Positions 42,726-50,328 of a stretch of 64,000 bases of DNA are shown piece after piece. The position numbers were made by a program, and so were the translations under genes. The number at the start of each line of letters is the position of its first letter. Position 1 is the first letter of the stretch. The notes under the pieces are model-generated. The model saw only the letters and a list, made by a program, of their open reading frames with translations. It was not told the origin of the DNA and did no database searches. The DNA comes from Verrucomicrobiota bacterium (GTDB taxonomy: Bacteria; Verrucomicrobiota; Verrucomicrobiia; Opitutales; Opitutaceae), in the NCBI GenBank assembly GCA_016721945.1, contig JADKHC010000021.1, positions 34,583 to 98,582 of the forward strand. Direction: 5' to 3'.

Positions 42726-45221
42726 ATGATGCACAATCTGAAGTCTTTGTTCGCGCGCTCGTTCTTTTCCGGCTTGGTGACTGCTTTGATTGCCCAGGCT
42801 AATCTTTCCGCCGCCGCAGAAACCTCACTCGCCCGTGATGCGAATGAGGGATGGCGGTTCATTCGCGGCGAGCATGTCGGGGCCGAAGCGCCCGCGTTCG
42901 ACGATTCGACTTGGATGGTGCTCGATCTGCCGCACGATTGGAGCATCGAGCCTGAGCGGGAGATTGATGCTGATGCGGCGAAGGGATCTCACGATCCGGC
43001 AACCCCTGAAGGCCCGAGCGTCGGATATTTCCGCGGCGGCATCGGTTGGTACCGACTTCACTTTAACGCCGAGTTGACCGACGCGGAGAAAGAGCTCGAG
43101 CTGATCCTTCATGGCGCGCAGCAGGAGTGCGATATCTGGGTCAACGGCAACCATGTCGCGTTCCAACCGCATGGATACATCCCGCGCGTGGTTGAAATCG
43201 CGAAGCACCTAAAGCGACAATCTCGAGACAACGTCATTGCCATCCGAGTGTCCAATCCTGAGTCAAACACCAGGTGGTACGCCGGCTCGGGTCTGTACCG
43301 GGGGGTGAGTCTGCGTTCTCATGCGCCGCTGTATATTCCGACTTGGGGTGTGCGGGCGGACACGGTCTGGCTCAACGAAAACAAAGCTCTCGTTCAGCTT
43401 CAAATCGAGGTGCGGAACAATCTGGCCACGCCTGAGGACGTGGCGCTCGAGGCGGAATTTATCAGCCCTCGCGGAGAGCGGACCCGACACCCTCTCGGAT
43501 CGCTCCGGATCAGCCCGACAACGACGGAATGCATCAACCAAACGATCGAAGTCTCAACGGTGGCGCCCTGGAGTCCTGAAACGCCCCAGCTCTACCGGGT
43601 TAACGTGAAGCTGTTTCAGGGCGATCATACCTTTGATCTCGCTCAGACCGCCTTCGGCATTCGGACCATTGCAGTCGATGCAAAAACGGGGCTCCTGCTG
43701 AACGGAAAACCAATGAAGCTTTTCGGAGCCTGCTTGCACCATGACAACGGTCTGCTGGGGGCTGCCGCGTTTCCCGATGCGGAGCGGCGCCGCGTGCGCT
43801 TAATGAAAGCCAGCGGTTTCAACGCCATCCGAACCAGCCACAATCCACCATCGTCCGCGTTTCTTGATGCCTGTGACGAGGAAGGCGTTTTGGTGATCGA
43901 CGAGTTTGCCGACACTTGGGAGCTGCCGAAAAAGCCGAACGGCTACCAGCGCTATTTCGACGCCCATTGGGAGAGCGATCTTCGCTCCATGCTTGCGCGC
44001 GACTTCAATCATCCCTCCGTGATCATGTGGAGCATCGGTAACGAGATTGCGGAGCGGTTCAACCCGCGCGGTATCGTAATCGGTTCGCGCCTCGCGGCTT
44101 TCGTCCGCAGCTGGGACGCGCGGCGACCGATCACCAATGCGATCAATTCTCCCTGGGAGAATGCCAATCTGGCCACCGACTGGGAGGGTAACGATCCTGC
44201 CTTCCGGTTCCTCGATGTGGGCGGTTACAACTACGCTTGGAATCATTACGAGAGCGACCACGCGCGCTTTCCGCAACGCGTTATGGTCGGCACTGAATCG
44301 TATCCGCACGAAGCCCTGGAAAACTGGCGGTTAATCGAGGCTCATCCTTACATAATTGGCGATTTCGTCTGGACCGGCATGGATCATATTGGCGAGTCAG
44401 GCATCGGCCACACCGAATATATTGATTCGAGTGCAAATCCAGAGACTACCGGCCTGAAAAACTGGGATCCAATGCCGTGGCCTTTCTGGGTAAACTGGTC
44501 TGGTGATCTCGATCTGATCGGAAACAAGAAGCCGCAGTCGTTGTACCGTGACGTTGTCTGGCGGCGGAGCCCGGTAGAAATTCTGGTACACGAACCCATA
44601 CCGGCGGGAAAAAAGGAAAAGGTGGGCGCCTGGGGTTGGCCCGCAGAATTGCCGATGTGGAATTGGTCAGGCAACGAACGAAAGCCCCTCGAAGTGAGCG
44701 TGTATTCACGGGGCGGGCAGGTTCGGCTTGAATTAAACGGGCGCATGATCGGCGAACAAACGATTGATCGCTCCAAGTCCATCACCGCAAAGTTCACGGT
44801 TCCGTGGGAGCCGGGTGTGCTTACCGCGAAAGTAATCGAAAACGGCAAGGTTATCGCCGTGAAGGAACTTCGCACAAGCGGCGTTCCAAAGCGGCTTCGC
44901 GCGGTTGCGGAAGTAACACGCGCGCCGACTTCGCGCTCGTCGCTTGTATTTGTTCGGATCGAGATTCTTGACGAAACAGGAGCTGTCGTAACCGACGCCG
45001 CGGTGGACCTGACAGCCTCGGTCGTCGGCGAGGCGGAGCTGAAAGCGTTCGGGAGCGCAAACCCGGAGGACCCTCGGTCATTTCTCGACAACCAAGCGAC
45101 CAGCTTCCGCGGACACGCGCTCGCGATACTGCGGTCGACGGGAAAGCTCGGTAAGGCGCAGATAAACCTATCTGCTCCAGGACTCGAACCTACGTCCCTC
45201 ACTATCGACTTTAAGCCCTGA
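42726..45221 (+). CDS. Secreted GH2 glycoside hydrolase (beta-galactosidase-like, DUF4982 type)
   Basis: The 831-aa protein has a signal peptide (LKSLFARSFFSGLVTALIAQANLSAAA). The jelly-roll sugar-binding domain includes VLDLPHDWSIE and GYFRGGIGWYRLHF. An Ig-like domain follows, then the barrel with ASGFNAIRTSHNPPSSAFLDACDEEG, MWSIGNEIAE (acid/base Glu) and RVMVGTESYPHEA (nucleophile Glu). The C-terminal part has the DUF4982-like WNWSGNERKPLEVSVYS and a bacterial Ig-like domain. Substrate may be beta-galactosides or other beta-linked sugars. I start at 42726 (two adjacent ATG codons; either could be used). It stands alone between a tRNA-Leu remnant and tRNA-Leu, and may have arrived by integration. 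Confidence 0.9.
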   Translation: MMHNLKSLFARSFFSGLVTALIAQANLSAAAETSLARDANEGWRFIRGEHVGAEAPAFDDSTWMVLDLPHDWSIEPEREIDADAAKGSHDPATPEGPSVGYFRGGIGWYRLHFNAELTDAEKELELILHGAQQECDIWVNGNHVAFQPHGYIPRVVEIAKHLKRQSRDNVIAIRVSNPESNTRWYAGSGLYRGVSLRSHAPLYIPTWGVRADTVWLNENKALVQLQIEVRNNLATPEDVALEAEFISPRGERTRHPLGSLRISPTTTECINQTIEVSTVAPWSPETPQLYRVNVKLFQGDHTFDLAQTAFGIRTIAVDAKTGLLLNGKPMKLFGACLHHDNGLLGAAAFPDAERRRVRLMKASGFNAIRTSHNPPSSAFLDACDEEGVLVIDEFADTWELPKKPNGYQRYFDAHWESDLRSMLARDFNHPSVIMWSIGNEIAERFNPRGIVIGSRLAAFVRSWDARRPITNAINSPWENANLATDWEGNDPAFRFLDVGGYNYAWNHYESDHARFPQRVMVGTESYPHEALENWRLIEAHPYIIGDFVWTGMDHIGESGIGHTEYIDSSANPETTGLKNWDPMPWPFWVNWSGDLDLIGNKKPQSLYRDVVWRRSPVEILVHEPIPAGKKEKVGAWGWPAELPMWNWSGNERKPLEVSVYSRGGQVRLELNGRMIGEQTIDRSKSITAKFTVPWEPGVLTAKVIENGKVIAVKELRTSGVPKRLRAVAEVTRAPTSRSSLVFVRIEILDETGAVVTDAAVDLTASVVGEAELKAFGSANPEDPRSFLDNQATSFRGHALAILRSTGKLGKAQINLSAPGLEPTSLTIDFKP

Positions 45222-45406
45222 ACACTCCTGGCCACACCCTGTGCACTGGTTCGGCTTGCGAAGTCGAGATTCCTTTCTGCTCGGTTTCGGGAGGGTGTCT
45301 TCGTTGAACCTTTGGAATCTAGCACAAAAGCCTCAGCAAAGGTCGCTTTATCCTCCACTCGTAGCGGAGACTCTTGCCAATTCCTCAGCCAGTAAGCAGA
45401 AAAATA

Positions 45407-45441
45407 AAAAGCACTTAACGTATGAACAGTTAAGTGCTTTT
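45407..45441 (-). terminator. Rho-independent terminator of tRNA-Leu
   Basis: The stem aaaagcacttaac (45407-45419) pairs perfectly with gttaagtgctttt (45429-45441) over a 9-nt loop. On the minus strand it is followed by a U-rich tract, tttttattttt (45400-45410). It starts 4 nt after the tRNA CCA end. Confidence 0.9.
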
Positions 45442-45445
45442 GAGA

Positions 45446-45530
45446 TGGTGCCCAAGCGGGGACTCGAACCCCGATGCAATTAAGCACAGGCTTCTGAGAC
45501 CTGCGTGTCTACCAATTCCACCACCTGGGC
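45446..45530 (-). tRNA. tRNA-Leu (anticodon CAG)
   Basis: The 85-nt minus-strand sequence folds as a class II tRNA. The acceptor stem GCCCAGG pairs with CUUGGGC with one G-U. The D-arm region holds GGUAGACAC. The anticodon arm is CAGGU-CUCAGAA-GCCUG with anticodon CAG. A variable arm (UGC/GCA) and the T-arm CGGGG-UUCGAGU-CCCCG follow. The CCA end is encoded. The anticodon reads the leucine codon CUG. Its 3' end has a decayed copy about 2.9 kb away at 42498. Confidence 0.97.
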
Positions 45531-45652
45531 AATCTGCTGAAGCCGAGAAAACACACGGACGTTCGTTGCGGAGCAAGCACAGAATTCACGCTTCGTTCAT
45601 CTCGCCGACTTAAACGTCCCTATCTGCTCCAGAACTTCTTTCGAAGTACCTT

Positions 45653-45853
45653 TTATTTCTGGACGTAATCCTTCGCGTTGAAGCGCGCGGTGAAGGGAAT
45701 GTCGCTCCAGATCTGCGCCTGGGTCGGCAGCGAGGGAGGCCGGAAAACGGGGCGGTTCCATTGCACGTCTTGAAATGGCATATGGCTCACATGGGCCGGC
45801 GTGCGATCGACGGGCAGAGGTGAAAATACGACAGGTGGCGTGAAGAGGGGCAT
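45653..45853 (-). CDS. Small hypothetical protein, 66 aa
   Basis: This short Pro-rich protein begins MPLFTPPVVFSPLPVDRTPA and ends FNAKDYVQK. It has no membrane segment, signal peptide or known motif. Regularly spaced Trp and Phe residues and lack of competing ORFs make it plausible, but no strong ribosome binding site is seen. I do not recognise a function. Confidence 0.4.
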   Translation of the reverse strand: MPLFTPPVVFSPLPVDRTPAHVSHMPFQDVQWNRPVFRPPSLPTQAQIWSDIPFTARFNAKDYVQK

Positions 45854-46058
45854 AACTTATTGAACAGGTAAGTTAACGTCACGTTCCTCTGTTTTCTTAG
45901 AAAAAAACGACCCCGCGTGCTACAAAACTGGATACATTTTTCGCGCGAAAATTCGCTAAGCCGGCTGGCGCCCGTCGCAGGCGGCGGAAAGCCGTGACTA
46001 CGACGGGCGGGCCGGTTGTTGGAAAACGAATACGGTTGTTTCCGGGCGAAAGACTTGT

Positions 46059-46078
46059 GCGCGGTGAGGGCACCGCGC
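46059..46078 (-). terminator. Possible hairpin terminator of the Hsp20 gene
   Basis: A perfect 8-bp stem (gcgcggtg/caccgcgc) with a 4-nt loop lies 47 nt past the stop of the minus-strand Hsp20 gene. There is no U-tract after it, so termination activity is doubtful. Confidence 0.3.
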
Positions 46079-46124
46079 CTTCGTCAATCAAACCCCGGCG
46101 AGCGTAGCATCCGACGGAAGCGGG

Positions 46125-46514
46125 CTAGGCGACGCGGCGGTTGCTTTCGACTACGGCGGCCTTCTTCGGGAGCGAGAGGGTCAGCCGACCGTCTAGGAGC
46201 TCGGCATTGAGGGCATCGTAATCGAGGCCGTTGCCGAGCCGCAGGCGGAGCTGATAGTCGCGCTGGGCTTTTTCGAGGTGGAGAGCCTGCCAGTTGACCC
46301 GCACATAGTGGGACTTGCGTGCGGTGACCGTCAGGTCCGGGCCGCGCCGCGTGATCTCCACGCCGGATGAATCTACGCCTGGTACGAAGACGATCACTTT
46401 AAGCGCGTCCGACTCCTCGATGCAGTCGTAGTGAGGCGTGCGCACGGGCATCTGGGCCGGAGCGGTGGCGGTACGACGGGCGTTGGATTTAAGCGTATTT
46501 ATGATCGTGTGCAT
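46125..46514 (-). CDS. Hsp20/alpha-crystallin family small heat-shock protein
   Basis: The 129-aa protein has a beta-sandwich like that of small heat-shock proteins. It includes HYDCIEESDALKVIVFVPGVDSSGVEI, then GPDLTVTARK, then DYQLRLRLGNGLDYDALNAE and LLDGRLTLSLPK (the A-x-x-x-nG-v-L-type motif, here DGRLTLSLPK). The N-terminal region is short. Such proteins bind unfolded proteins without ATP. A Shine-Dalgarno-like GAGGAG lies upstream of the ATG at a slightly long spacing. It stands alone between non-coding stretches. Confidence 0.85.
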   Translation of the reverse strand: MHTIINTLKSNARRTATAPAQMPVRTPHYDCIEESDALKVIVFVPGVDSSGVEITRRGPDLTVTARKSHYVRVNWQALHLEKAQRDYQLRLRLGNGLDYDALNAELLDGRLTLSLPKKAAVVESNRRVA

Positions 46515-46807
46515 GGGAATTTAACTCCTCTCGGAAGAGGCCGGACTCTGTTGTCTAAACTGGTTCCGAGAAGTTCGGAAGGTTTAGGCCTGAGAGCCCG
46601 CGCCGTGGATTTGTTTAGTCCAATTGGTAACAACCGGACGCATCTGGACGCAGCAAAGGGCGACGCTGGCCTTCGTATACGAAGTGCTGGCGTGGCTGCG
46701 TTGATGTTGTGTAATCCGATTCATTGGACGTGTTCGAATCAGCATATAGCAGCCCGCAGGCCAAGTTTAATTTTGCACAAATTATTTTTTCGCACCAACT
46801 GTACTCC

Positions 46808-47167
46808 ATGTCCGCACTTACCGACGCCAATACTACTTTTGCCGAACTAAAGAGCCGTGTGCTCGCCTTTGCCAAGGAGCGGGATTGGGAGCAATTTCAT
46901 GCGCCCAAGAATCTTAGCATGGCGCTCGCGGCTGAGGCGGGCGAGTTAATGGAGCACTTTCTTTGGGCGACCGCGGAAGCTTCGCGGGCCACGGCAAGTG
47001 ATCCTTCGAAGCGTCAGAAAATCGAAGAGGAGTTGGCCGACGTGGTCATATATGCTCTCGAATTTGCCAACATGACACACATCGACGTCGCGGCCGTGAT
47101 CGAGTCGAAGATGGCGGCCAACGCAAAAAAGTACCCGATCGAAAAAGGCCAAGGGCCGCTCGGATAA
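46808..47167 (+). CDS. MazG-like nucleotide pyrophosphohydrolase
   Basis: The 119-aa protein matches the MazG/RS21-C6 (dCTP pyrophosphatase) fold. It has QFHAPKNLSMALAAEAGELMEHFLW, with the E-x-x-E metal-binding helix, and KIEEELADVVIYALEFANM, with the E-x-x-D motif. It should hydrolyse non-canonical or excess dNTPs to dNMP and pyrophosphate. The ATG at 46808 begins the conserved part; an in-frame ATG at 46724 would add an unconserved leader. No operon partner is close. Confidence 0.88.
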   Translation: MSALTDANTTFAELKSRVLAFAKERDWEQFHAPKNLSMALAAEAGELMEHFLWATAEASRATASDPSKRQKIEEELADVVIYALEFANMTHIDVAAVIESKMAANAKKYPIEKGQGPLG

Positions 47168-47203
47168 ATACACGGAGTTGTGAGGGGAGAGAGGGGTGAT
47201 TTT

Positions 47204-47260
47204 GTAGGAGCCTGCTTGCAGGCGATCTTCATAAAACATCGCCTGCAAGCAGGCTCCTAC
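47204..47260. repeat. REP-like perfect 23-bp inverted repeat
   Basis: The arm at 47204-47226 (starts gtaggagcctgcttgc) pairs perfectly with 47238-47260 around an 11-nt spacer. It lies 37 nt after the MazG-like stop, where it could act as a transcription or mRNA-stability element. The shape is that of a REP/REPIN-type dispersed palindrome. Confidence 0.75.
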
Positions 47261-47284
47261 CTCTGAGAACAGGCCGCGAGGTAG

Positions 47285-47457
47285 GGCGGACTATCCTCAG
47301 CCGGGACGATGCAGTTGAAGTATAATCTCCAGCGAGGAGCGTTGGGCAGAAGGTGGAGCCCGATGTCCCCATCGGGCTTGATCGAAGCCGCTCCCAAACC
47401 AGCCCGTTAGAGACAACGGGCTCCACCCTCAACTGCATCGTTACGGCTTAGTCCGCC
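47285..47457. repeat. Nested inverted repeats (compound REP-like element)
   Basis: The outer arms are ggcggacta (47285-47293) with tagtccgcc (47449-47457), and acgatgcagttg (47306-47317) with caactgcatcgt (47430-47441). Inside, ggtggagccc (47352-47361) pairs with gggctccacc (47418-47427), and each inner arm carries its own small hairpin (agcccgatg..catcgggct; agcccgtt..aacgggct). The arrangement is symmetrical around 47390, as in a pair of opposed REP units within a larger palindrome. It fills the gap between the MazG-like and FmdB-like genes. Confidence 0.7.
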
Positions 47458-47550
47458 GTGTTGGATACGGTCCTGGAGATCGACGTTGGTTCGTCAACAG
47501 CGCTGCTCCGGCGCGTTAGGGAAAATGCGCCCTGTCGATGGAAGCGGGCC

Positions 47551-47784
47551 TCAGTTGTTGCACTCGCAATTATTGCAATCGCCCCCACCACCGCAGCACG
47601 CACGGGGCGGCGGCGCGGATTTCTGCGCGATGAAACCGTAACCACCTGCTATCACTCTACGCACGGGTTCGCCGGTCTCCGGATGTTTCGTGAGCGGTTT
47701 TTCCTTCATGCTCTGCTTCACTTCGAAACGCTTGGGCTTGGCGCCGGCTTTTTTGGGAACAGTTTCGTAGATGTAGGTGGGCAT
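47551..47784 (-). CDS. FmdB-like small protein with C-terminal Cys cluster
   Basis: The 77-aa protein starts MPTYIYETVPKK, like FmdB-family zinc-ribbon proteins. It lacks the two N-terminal C-x-x-C knuckles that the family normally uses to hold zinc. Instead its last residues are rich in cysteine and glycine (ACCGGGGDCNNCECNN). It may be a degenerate family member or one with its metal site moved to the tail. The start at 47784 fits the conserved MPTY. Function is unknown. Confidence 0.65.
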   Translation of the reverse strand: MPTYIYETVPKKAGAKPKRFEVKQSMKEKPLTKHPETGEPVRRVIAGGYGFIAQKSAPPPRACCGGGGDCNNCECNN

Positions 47785-47938
47785 AGTGCGGAGGAGGATG
47801 AAAGGGCCAAGTAACAAGGTCCAAGTGCCTGCGGGCGCAAGCGCGAAGCGGCGGTCGACTTGACACAAACATGGAGGGCGGGCCGCTGTGCTCGCTGGCC
47901 CGAACCGGCGACGACGGTGTGCCGCACTCGTTGGGGTA

Positions 47939-48280
47939 CTAAAACGTGTCGCCTTTCCATCCCCACATGCCGCGTTTTACGTCGATGAATTTCACATAGA
48001 CGCGTTCCATGGAATCGAGGTGTTCCTTAATGAGTGTGCAGAGCGACTGACTGAGTTGTTTCGTTTTCGCGCCGGGCAGGGCGATGCTTTTCAGTTCGAG
48101 AAACGCCACGGGGTCGTCGCTGCCACCGAACATCATCGGCGTGTCGGGCTGCACGGCGATCATGACAAATTCCTCGGGCTTTCCCAGTTCGCTGGCCACG
48201 AGCGACGACGCACTTTTTAGGATGCTGTGCTCGGCTTTTTCCGTGAGCGGAAGATTGGTCTGAATTTTTAGATAAGGCAT
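47939..48280 (-). CDS. MIF/4-oxalocrotonate tautomerase-superfamily protein
   Basis: The 113-aa protein begins MPYLKIQTNL, so Pro at position 2 becomes the catalytic N-terminal proline after Met removal. SLVASELGKPEEFVMIAVQPDTPMMFGGSDDPVAFLELKSIA matches the macrophage-migration-inhibitory-factor family, including the K-P-E-x-x-M/V pattern. It ends with YVKFIDVKRGMWGWKGDTF, where MIF proteins have their conserved N-G-S-T-F-like end. It may act as a phenylpyruvate tautomerase. I start at the ATG at 48280; longer in-frame starts add non-homologous residues. Confidence 0.85.
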   Translation of the reverse strand: MPYLKIQTNLPLTEKAEHSILKSASSLVASELGKPEEFVMIAVQPDTPMMFGGSDDPVAFLELKSIALPGAKTKQLSQSLCTLIKEHLDSMERVYVKFIDVKRGMWGWKGDTF

Positions 48281-48365
48281 GGCGTGAACGGGTTGACCTA
48301 AGTTTAGCCTTGGAACTCGTTCTGTCGACTGCTTGGACCATGTCGTTGTGAAGAATTTCCCACCC

Positions 48366-48716
48366 GTGAAAAAGACCAACGTTGTTCGCCACTATTTCAT
48401 CCTGCCGTGCTGTCTGTTGTTGCTCAATGTGTGCAACAGCCTCGTTTCCTACAAAGCGGGTATGATCGGCGATCCGATCTTTCGGGTGATCGCGATCATC
48501 TTTTTTGTCCTCGTCGGTAGTTCGCTCGTGGCGTTTGTTTTTGCTCCGGCGATCGAGGGATTGGTGCGCTCGCTTTATCGCACCAGCGAAAAAGGAGCGG
48601 GTGGACTGGGTCGGGTGGCGTTCCTGATCCTACTCGGGATCGGCGTATTTTTTCTCTATTATCAACTCTATATCCACGGCCCCGAGTCGCTCTTGCCGAC
48701 GCTGCTGAGGAATTAA
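48366..48716 (+). CDS. Small membrane protein of unknown function
   Basis: The 116-aa protein has three hydrophobic segments: YFILPCCLLLLNVCNSLVS, VIAIIFFVLVGSSLVAFVFA and VAFLILLGIGVFFLYYQLYI. I do not recognise the family. The start is uncertain: a GTG at 48366 gives a compact protein, while GTG 48348 or TTG 48333 would extend it by 6-11 residues. It is divergent from the MIF-like gene and its stop lies 3 nt before the GNAT gene, so those two are likely co-transcribed. Confidence 0.65.
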   Translation: MKKTNVVRHYFILPCCLLLLNVCNSLVSYKAGMIGDPIFRVIAIIFFVLVGSSLVAFVFAPAIEGLVRSLYRTSEKGAGGLGRVAFLILLGIGVFFLYYQLYIHGPESLLPTLLRN

Positions 48717-48719
48717 GAA

Positions 48720-49211
48720 ATGCCGATCCGACTGGCAGAGCTACGAGATAGGCCTGAGATAATTGCTATCTACAATCTAGCGGTTGAAGCACGCAACGCT
48801 ACTGCTGACTTGGTGCCGGTGACTGTGGAGAGTCGCCGTACTTGGTTTGATGGACACTCTGATCCACGCTATCCGATCTATGTGGATGAGACCGCAGGAA
48901 TAGTGACGGGCTGGTGTTCGGTTAGCGCCTACCGTCCCGGTCGGTCGGCACTCGATAAAACGGTCGAGCTTAGCTACTACGTGCATCCGCAATTTCGTCG
49001 ACGGGGCATCGCGACGGCATTGATCACACATGCGATTGATGGATGTCGTAGCGTTGGATTCAAAAACGTTTTTTCCATATTGCTCGGCGTTAATCAGGCG
49101 AGTGCTGCCTTGCTGTTGAAGTTAGGTTTTGTGCAATGGGGCCGCCTGCCCGGCGTAGCGGAGATCGACGGCAAGGAAATCGACCATCTCTATTTCGGGA
49201 AGAGGATCTGA
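48720..49211 (+). CDS. GNAT acetyltransferase (phosphinothricin/methionine-sulfoximine type)
   Basis: The 163-aa protein begins PIRLAELRDRPEIIAIYN and has ELSYYVHPQFRRRGIATALITHAI, with the acetyl-CoA pyrophosphate loop R-R-x-G-I-A. IVTGWCSVSAYRPGRSALDKTVE and SAALLLKLGFVQWGRLPGVAEIDGK are as in PAT/YncA-like enzymes that acetylate methionine derivatives or related amines. The substrate is a guess. It is 3 nt downstream of the small membrane protein gene. Confidence 0.86.
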   Translation: MPIRLAELRDRPEIIAIYNLAVEARNATADLVPVTVESRRTWFDGHSDPRYPIYVDETAGIVTGWCSVSAYRPGRSALDKTVELSYYVHPQFRRRGIATALITHAIDGCRSVGFKNVFSILLGVNQASAALLLKLGFVQWGRLPGVAEIDGKEIDHLYFGKRI

Positions 49212-49226
49212 CTGAAGCAGCGGAGC

Positions 49227-50117
49227 CTACTTTGGGTTTTCCGTTCCAGCTTTCCCGAGTTCCAAATTACAATTCCGAAGTATTTCTCCTGGCGGCTTTC
49301 CTGATTCGCGCATCGCGCGCAGGCTGAGCGCGTCGTGGCGTTTGGCGAGACGGACGCCTTTGTCATCAACCATCAGCGGGCAATGATAAAAGGCCGGCGC
49401 GGTGTAACCAAGAGCTCGATACAGCAGGATTTGGCGGAAGGTCGAAAGAATCAGGTCTGCTCCGCGCACGACCTCGGTGATCTGCATCGCGGCGTCGTCC
49501 ACGACGCAGGCGAGCTGGTAGCTGGGCGTATCGTCCTTTCGCCAGACCAGAAAGTCGCCAAAATCGCGACCAACGATGGCCTGCTGCGGGCCGAAATAGC
49601 CGTCGTCGAAGGTGAGTGTTTCACTATCCGGCACGCGTAGGCGCCAGTTGACGTTAATGACATCGCCGAGCGGCGGCAGCGGCGTATCGGAAGGCGGACG
49701 GAATTGGGGCGGATAAATTGGTTCGTCGAGTTCGCGGCTGGCTTCGTGCGGTGCGCGGGCGGCATCGAGCACGTCGCGGCGCGACCGGGGCAGGAAGATC
49801 AGGTTGGCGGCGTGGAGTTTTTCGAGCGCCGAGCGGTAGAATGAGCGGCGTTCACTCTGGTTGTACGGGCCGAGCGGTCCGCCGATGTCCGGGCCTTCGT
49901 CCCAGTGGAAGCCGAGCCAGCGCAGGTCTTCGAGCATCGAGCCGACGAAATCGAGACGGAAGCGCGTGGAATCCAGATCTTCGTTGCGCAGGACTAATTT
50001 TCCGCCCGCAGCGCGAGCGCGTTCGGCGGCAAACCAAAACGTACGCGCGTGTCCGAGGTGCAGCTGACCGGTAGGTGAGGGCGCGAGACGGCCGCGATAA
50101 GTTGAAGAAGTTGCCAC
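49227..50117 (-). CDS. gluQ: Glutamyl-Q tRNA(Asp) synthetase
   Basis: The 296-aa protein is a GluRS catalytic core without the anticodon-binding domain. This is the hallmark of GluQ-RS, which attaches glutamate to queuosine in tRNA-Asp. YRGRLAPSPTGQLHLGHARTFWFAA holds the HIGH motif, VLRNEDLDSTR follows, and the KMSKS-like site is GVRLAKRHDALSLR. Length matches the family. The four zinc-binding cysteines of E. coli YadB are absent, as in some family members. It is transcribed toward the GNAT gene. Confidence 0.92.
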   Translation of the reverse strand: MATSSTYRGRLAPSPTGQLHLGHARTFWFAAERARAAGGKLVLRNEDLDSTRFRLDFVGSMLEDLRWLGFHWDEGPDIGGPLGPYNQSERRSFYRSALEKLHAANLIFLPRSRRDVLDAARAPHEASRELDEPIYPPQFRPPSDTPLPPLGDVINVNWRLRVPDSETLTFDDGYFGPQQAIVGRDFGDFLVWRKDDTPSYQLACVVDDAAMQITEVVRGADLILSTFRQILLYRALGYTAPAFYHCPLMVDDKGVRLAKRHDALSLRAMRESGKPPGEILRNCNLELGKAGTENPK

Positions 50118-50140
50118 GTTTTGAGATCGGAATTTTGAGA

Positions 50141-50170
50141 ACCGCTAATGAACGCTAATGGACACTAATT
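50141..50170. repeat. Three tandem 10-bp units
   Basis: Three consecutive decamers, accgctaatg, aacgctaatg and gacactaatt, lie upstream of gluQ. They share the core c-ctaat. This is a short degenerate tandem repeat; its role is unknown. Confidence 0.55.
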
Positions 50171-50203
50171 CTGAAGCAGGAAAGTTGTGGAGGGGGGATA
50201 AGC

Positions 50204-50284
50204 TTTAATCTGAACTCTGGGAACGGAAACGGAAATCTAGAGGGAGTTCCTGTCTTCTTCTGTTTTCCAGAGTTCCAGATTAAA
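50204..50284. repeat. Long imperfect inverted repeat
   Basis: The arm tttaatctgaactctgggaa (50204-50223) pairs with 50265-50284 with two single-base slips. The spacer is 41 nt. No gene ends here: gluQ starts to the left and the LOG gene starts to the right, so it is not a terminator of either. It could be a small mobile palindrome or a leader structure of the LOG gene. Confidence 0.6.
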
Positions 50285-50328
50285 AAATGTCTTTAGGATT
50301 TTTGGGTTAGCGGGTTCAAAATTCCCTC

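Noticed and set aside
45174..45190. Third tRNA-like match (ggactcgaacc) near the GH2 stop as an attachment core
   Set aside because: Only 11 bases match and they are in-frame coding sequence of GH2 (APGLEPTS); chance is likely.
44384..45487. 367-aa open frame on the minus strand
   Set aside because: Antisense to the GH2 gene and running into the tRNA; no protein features.
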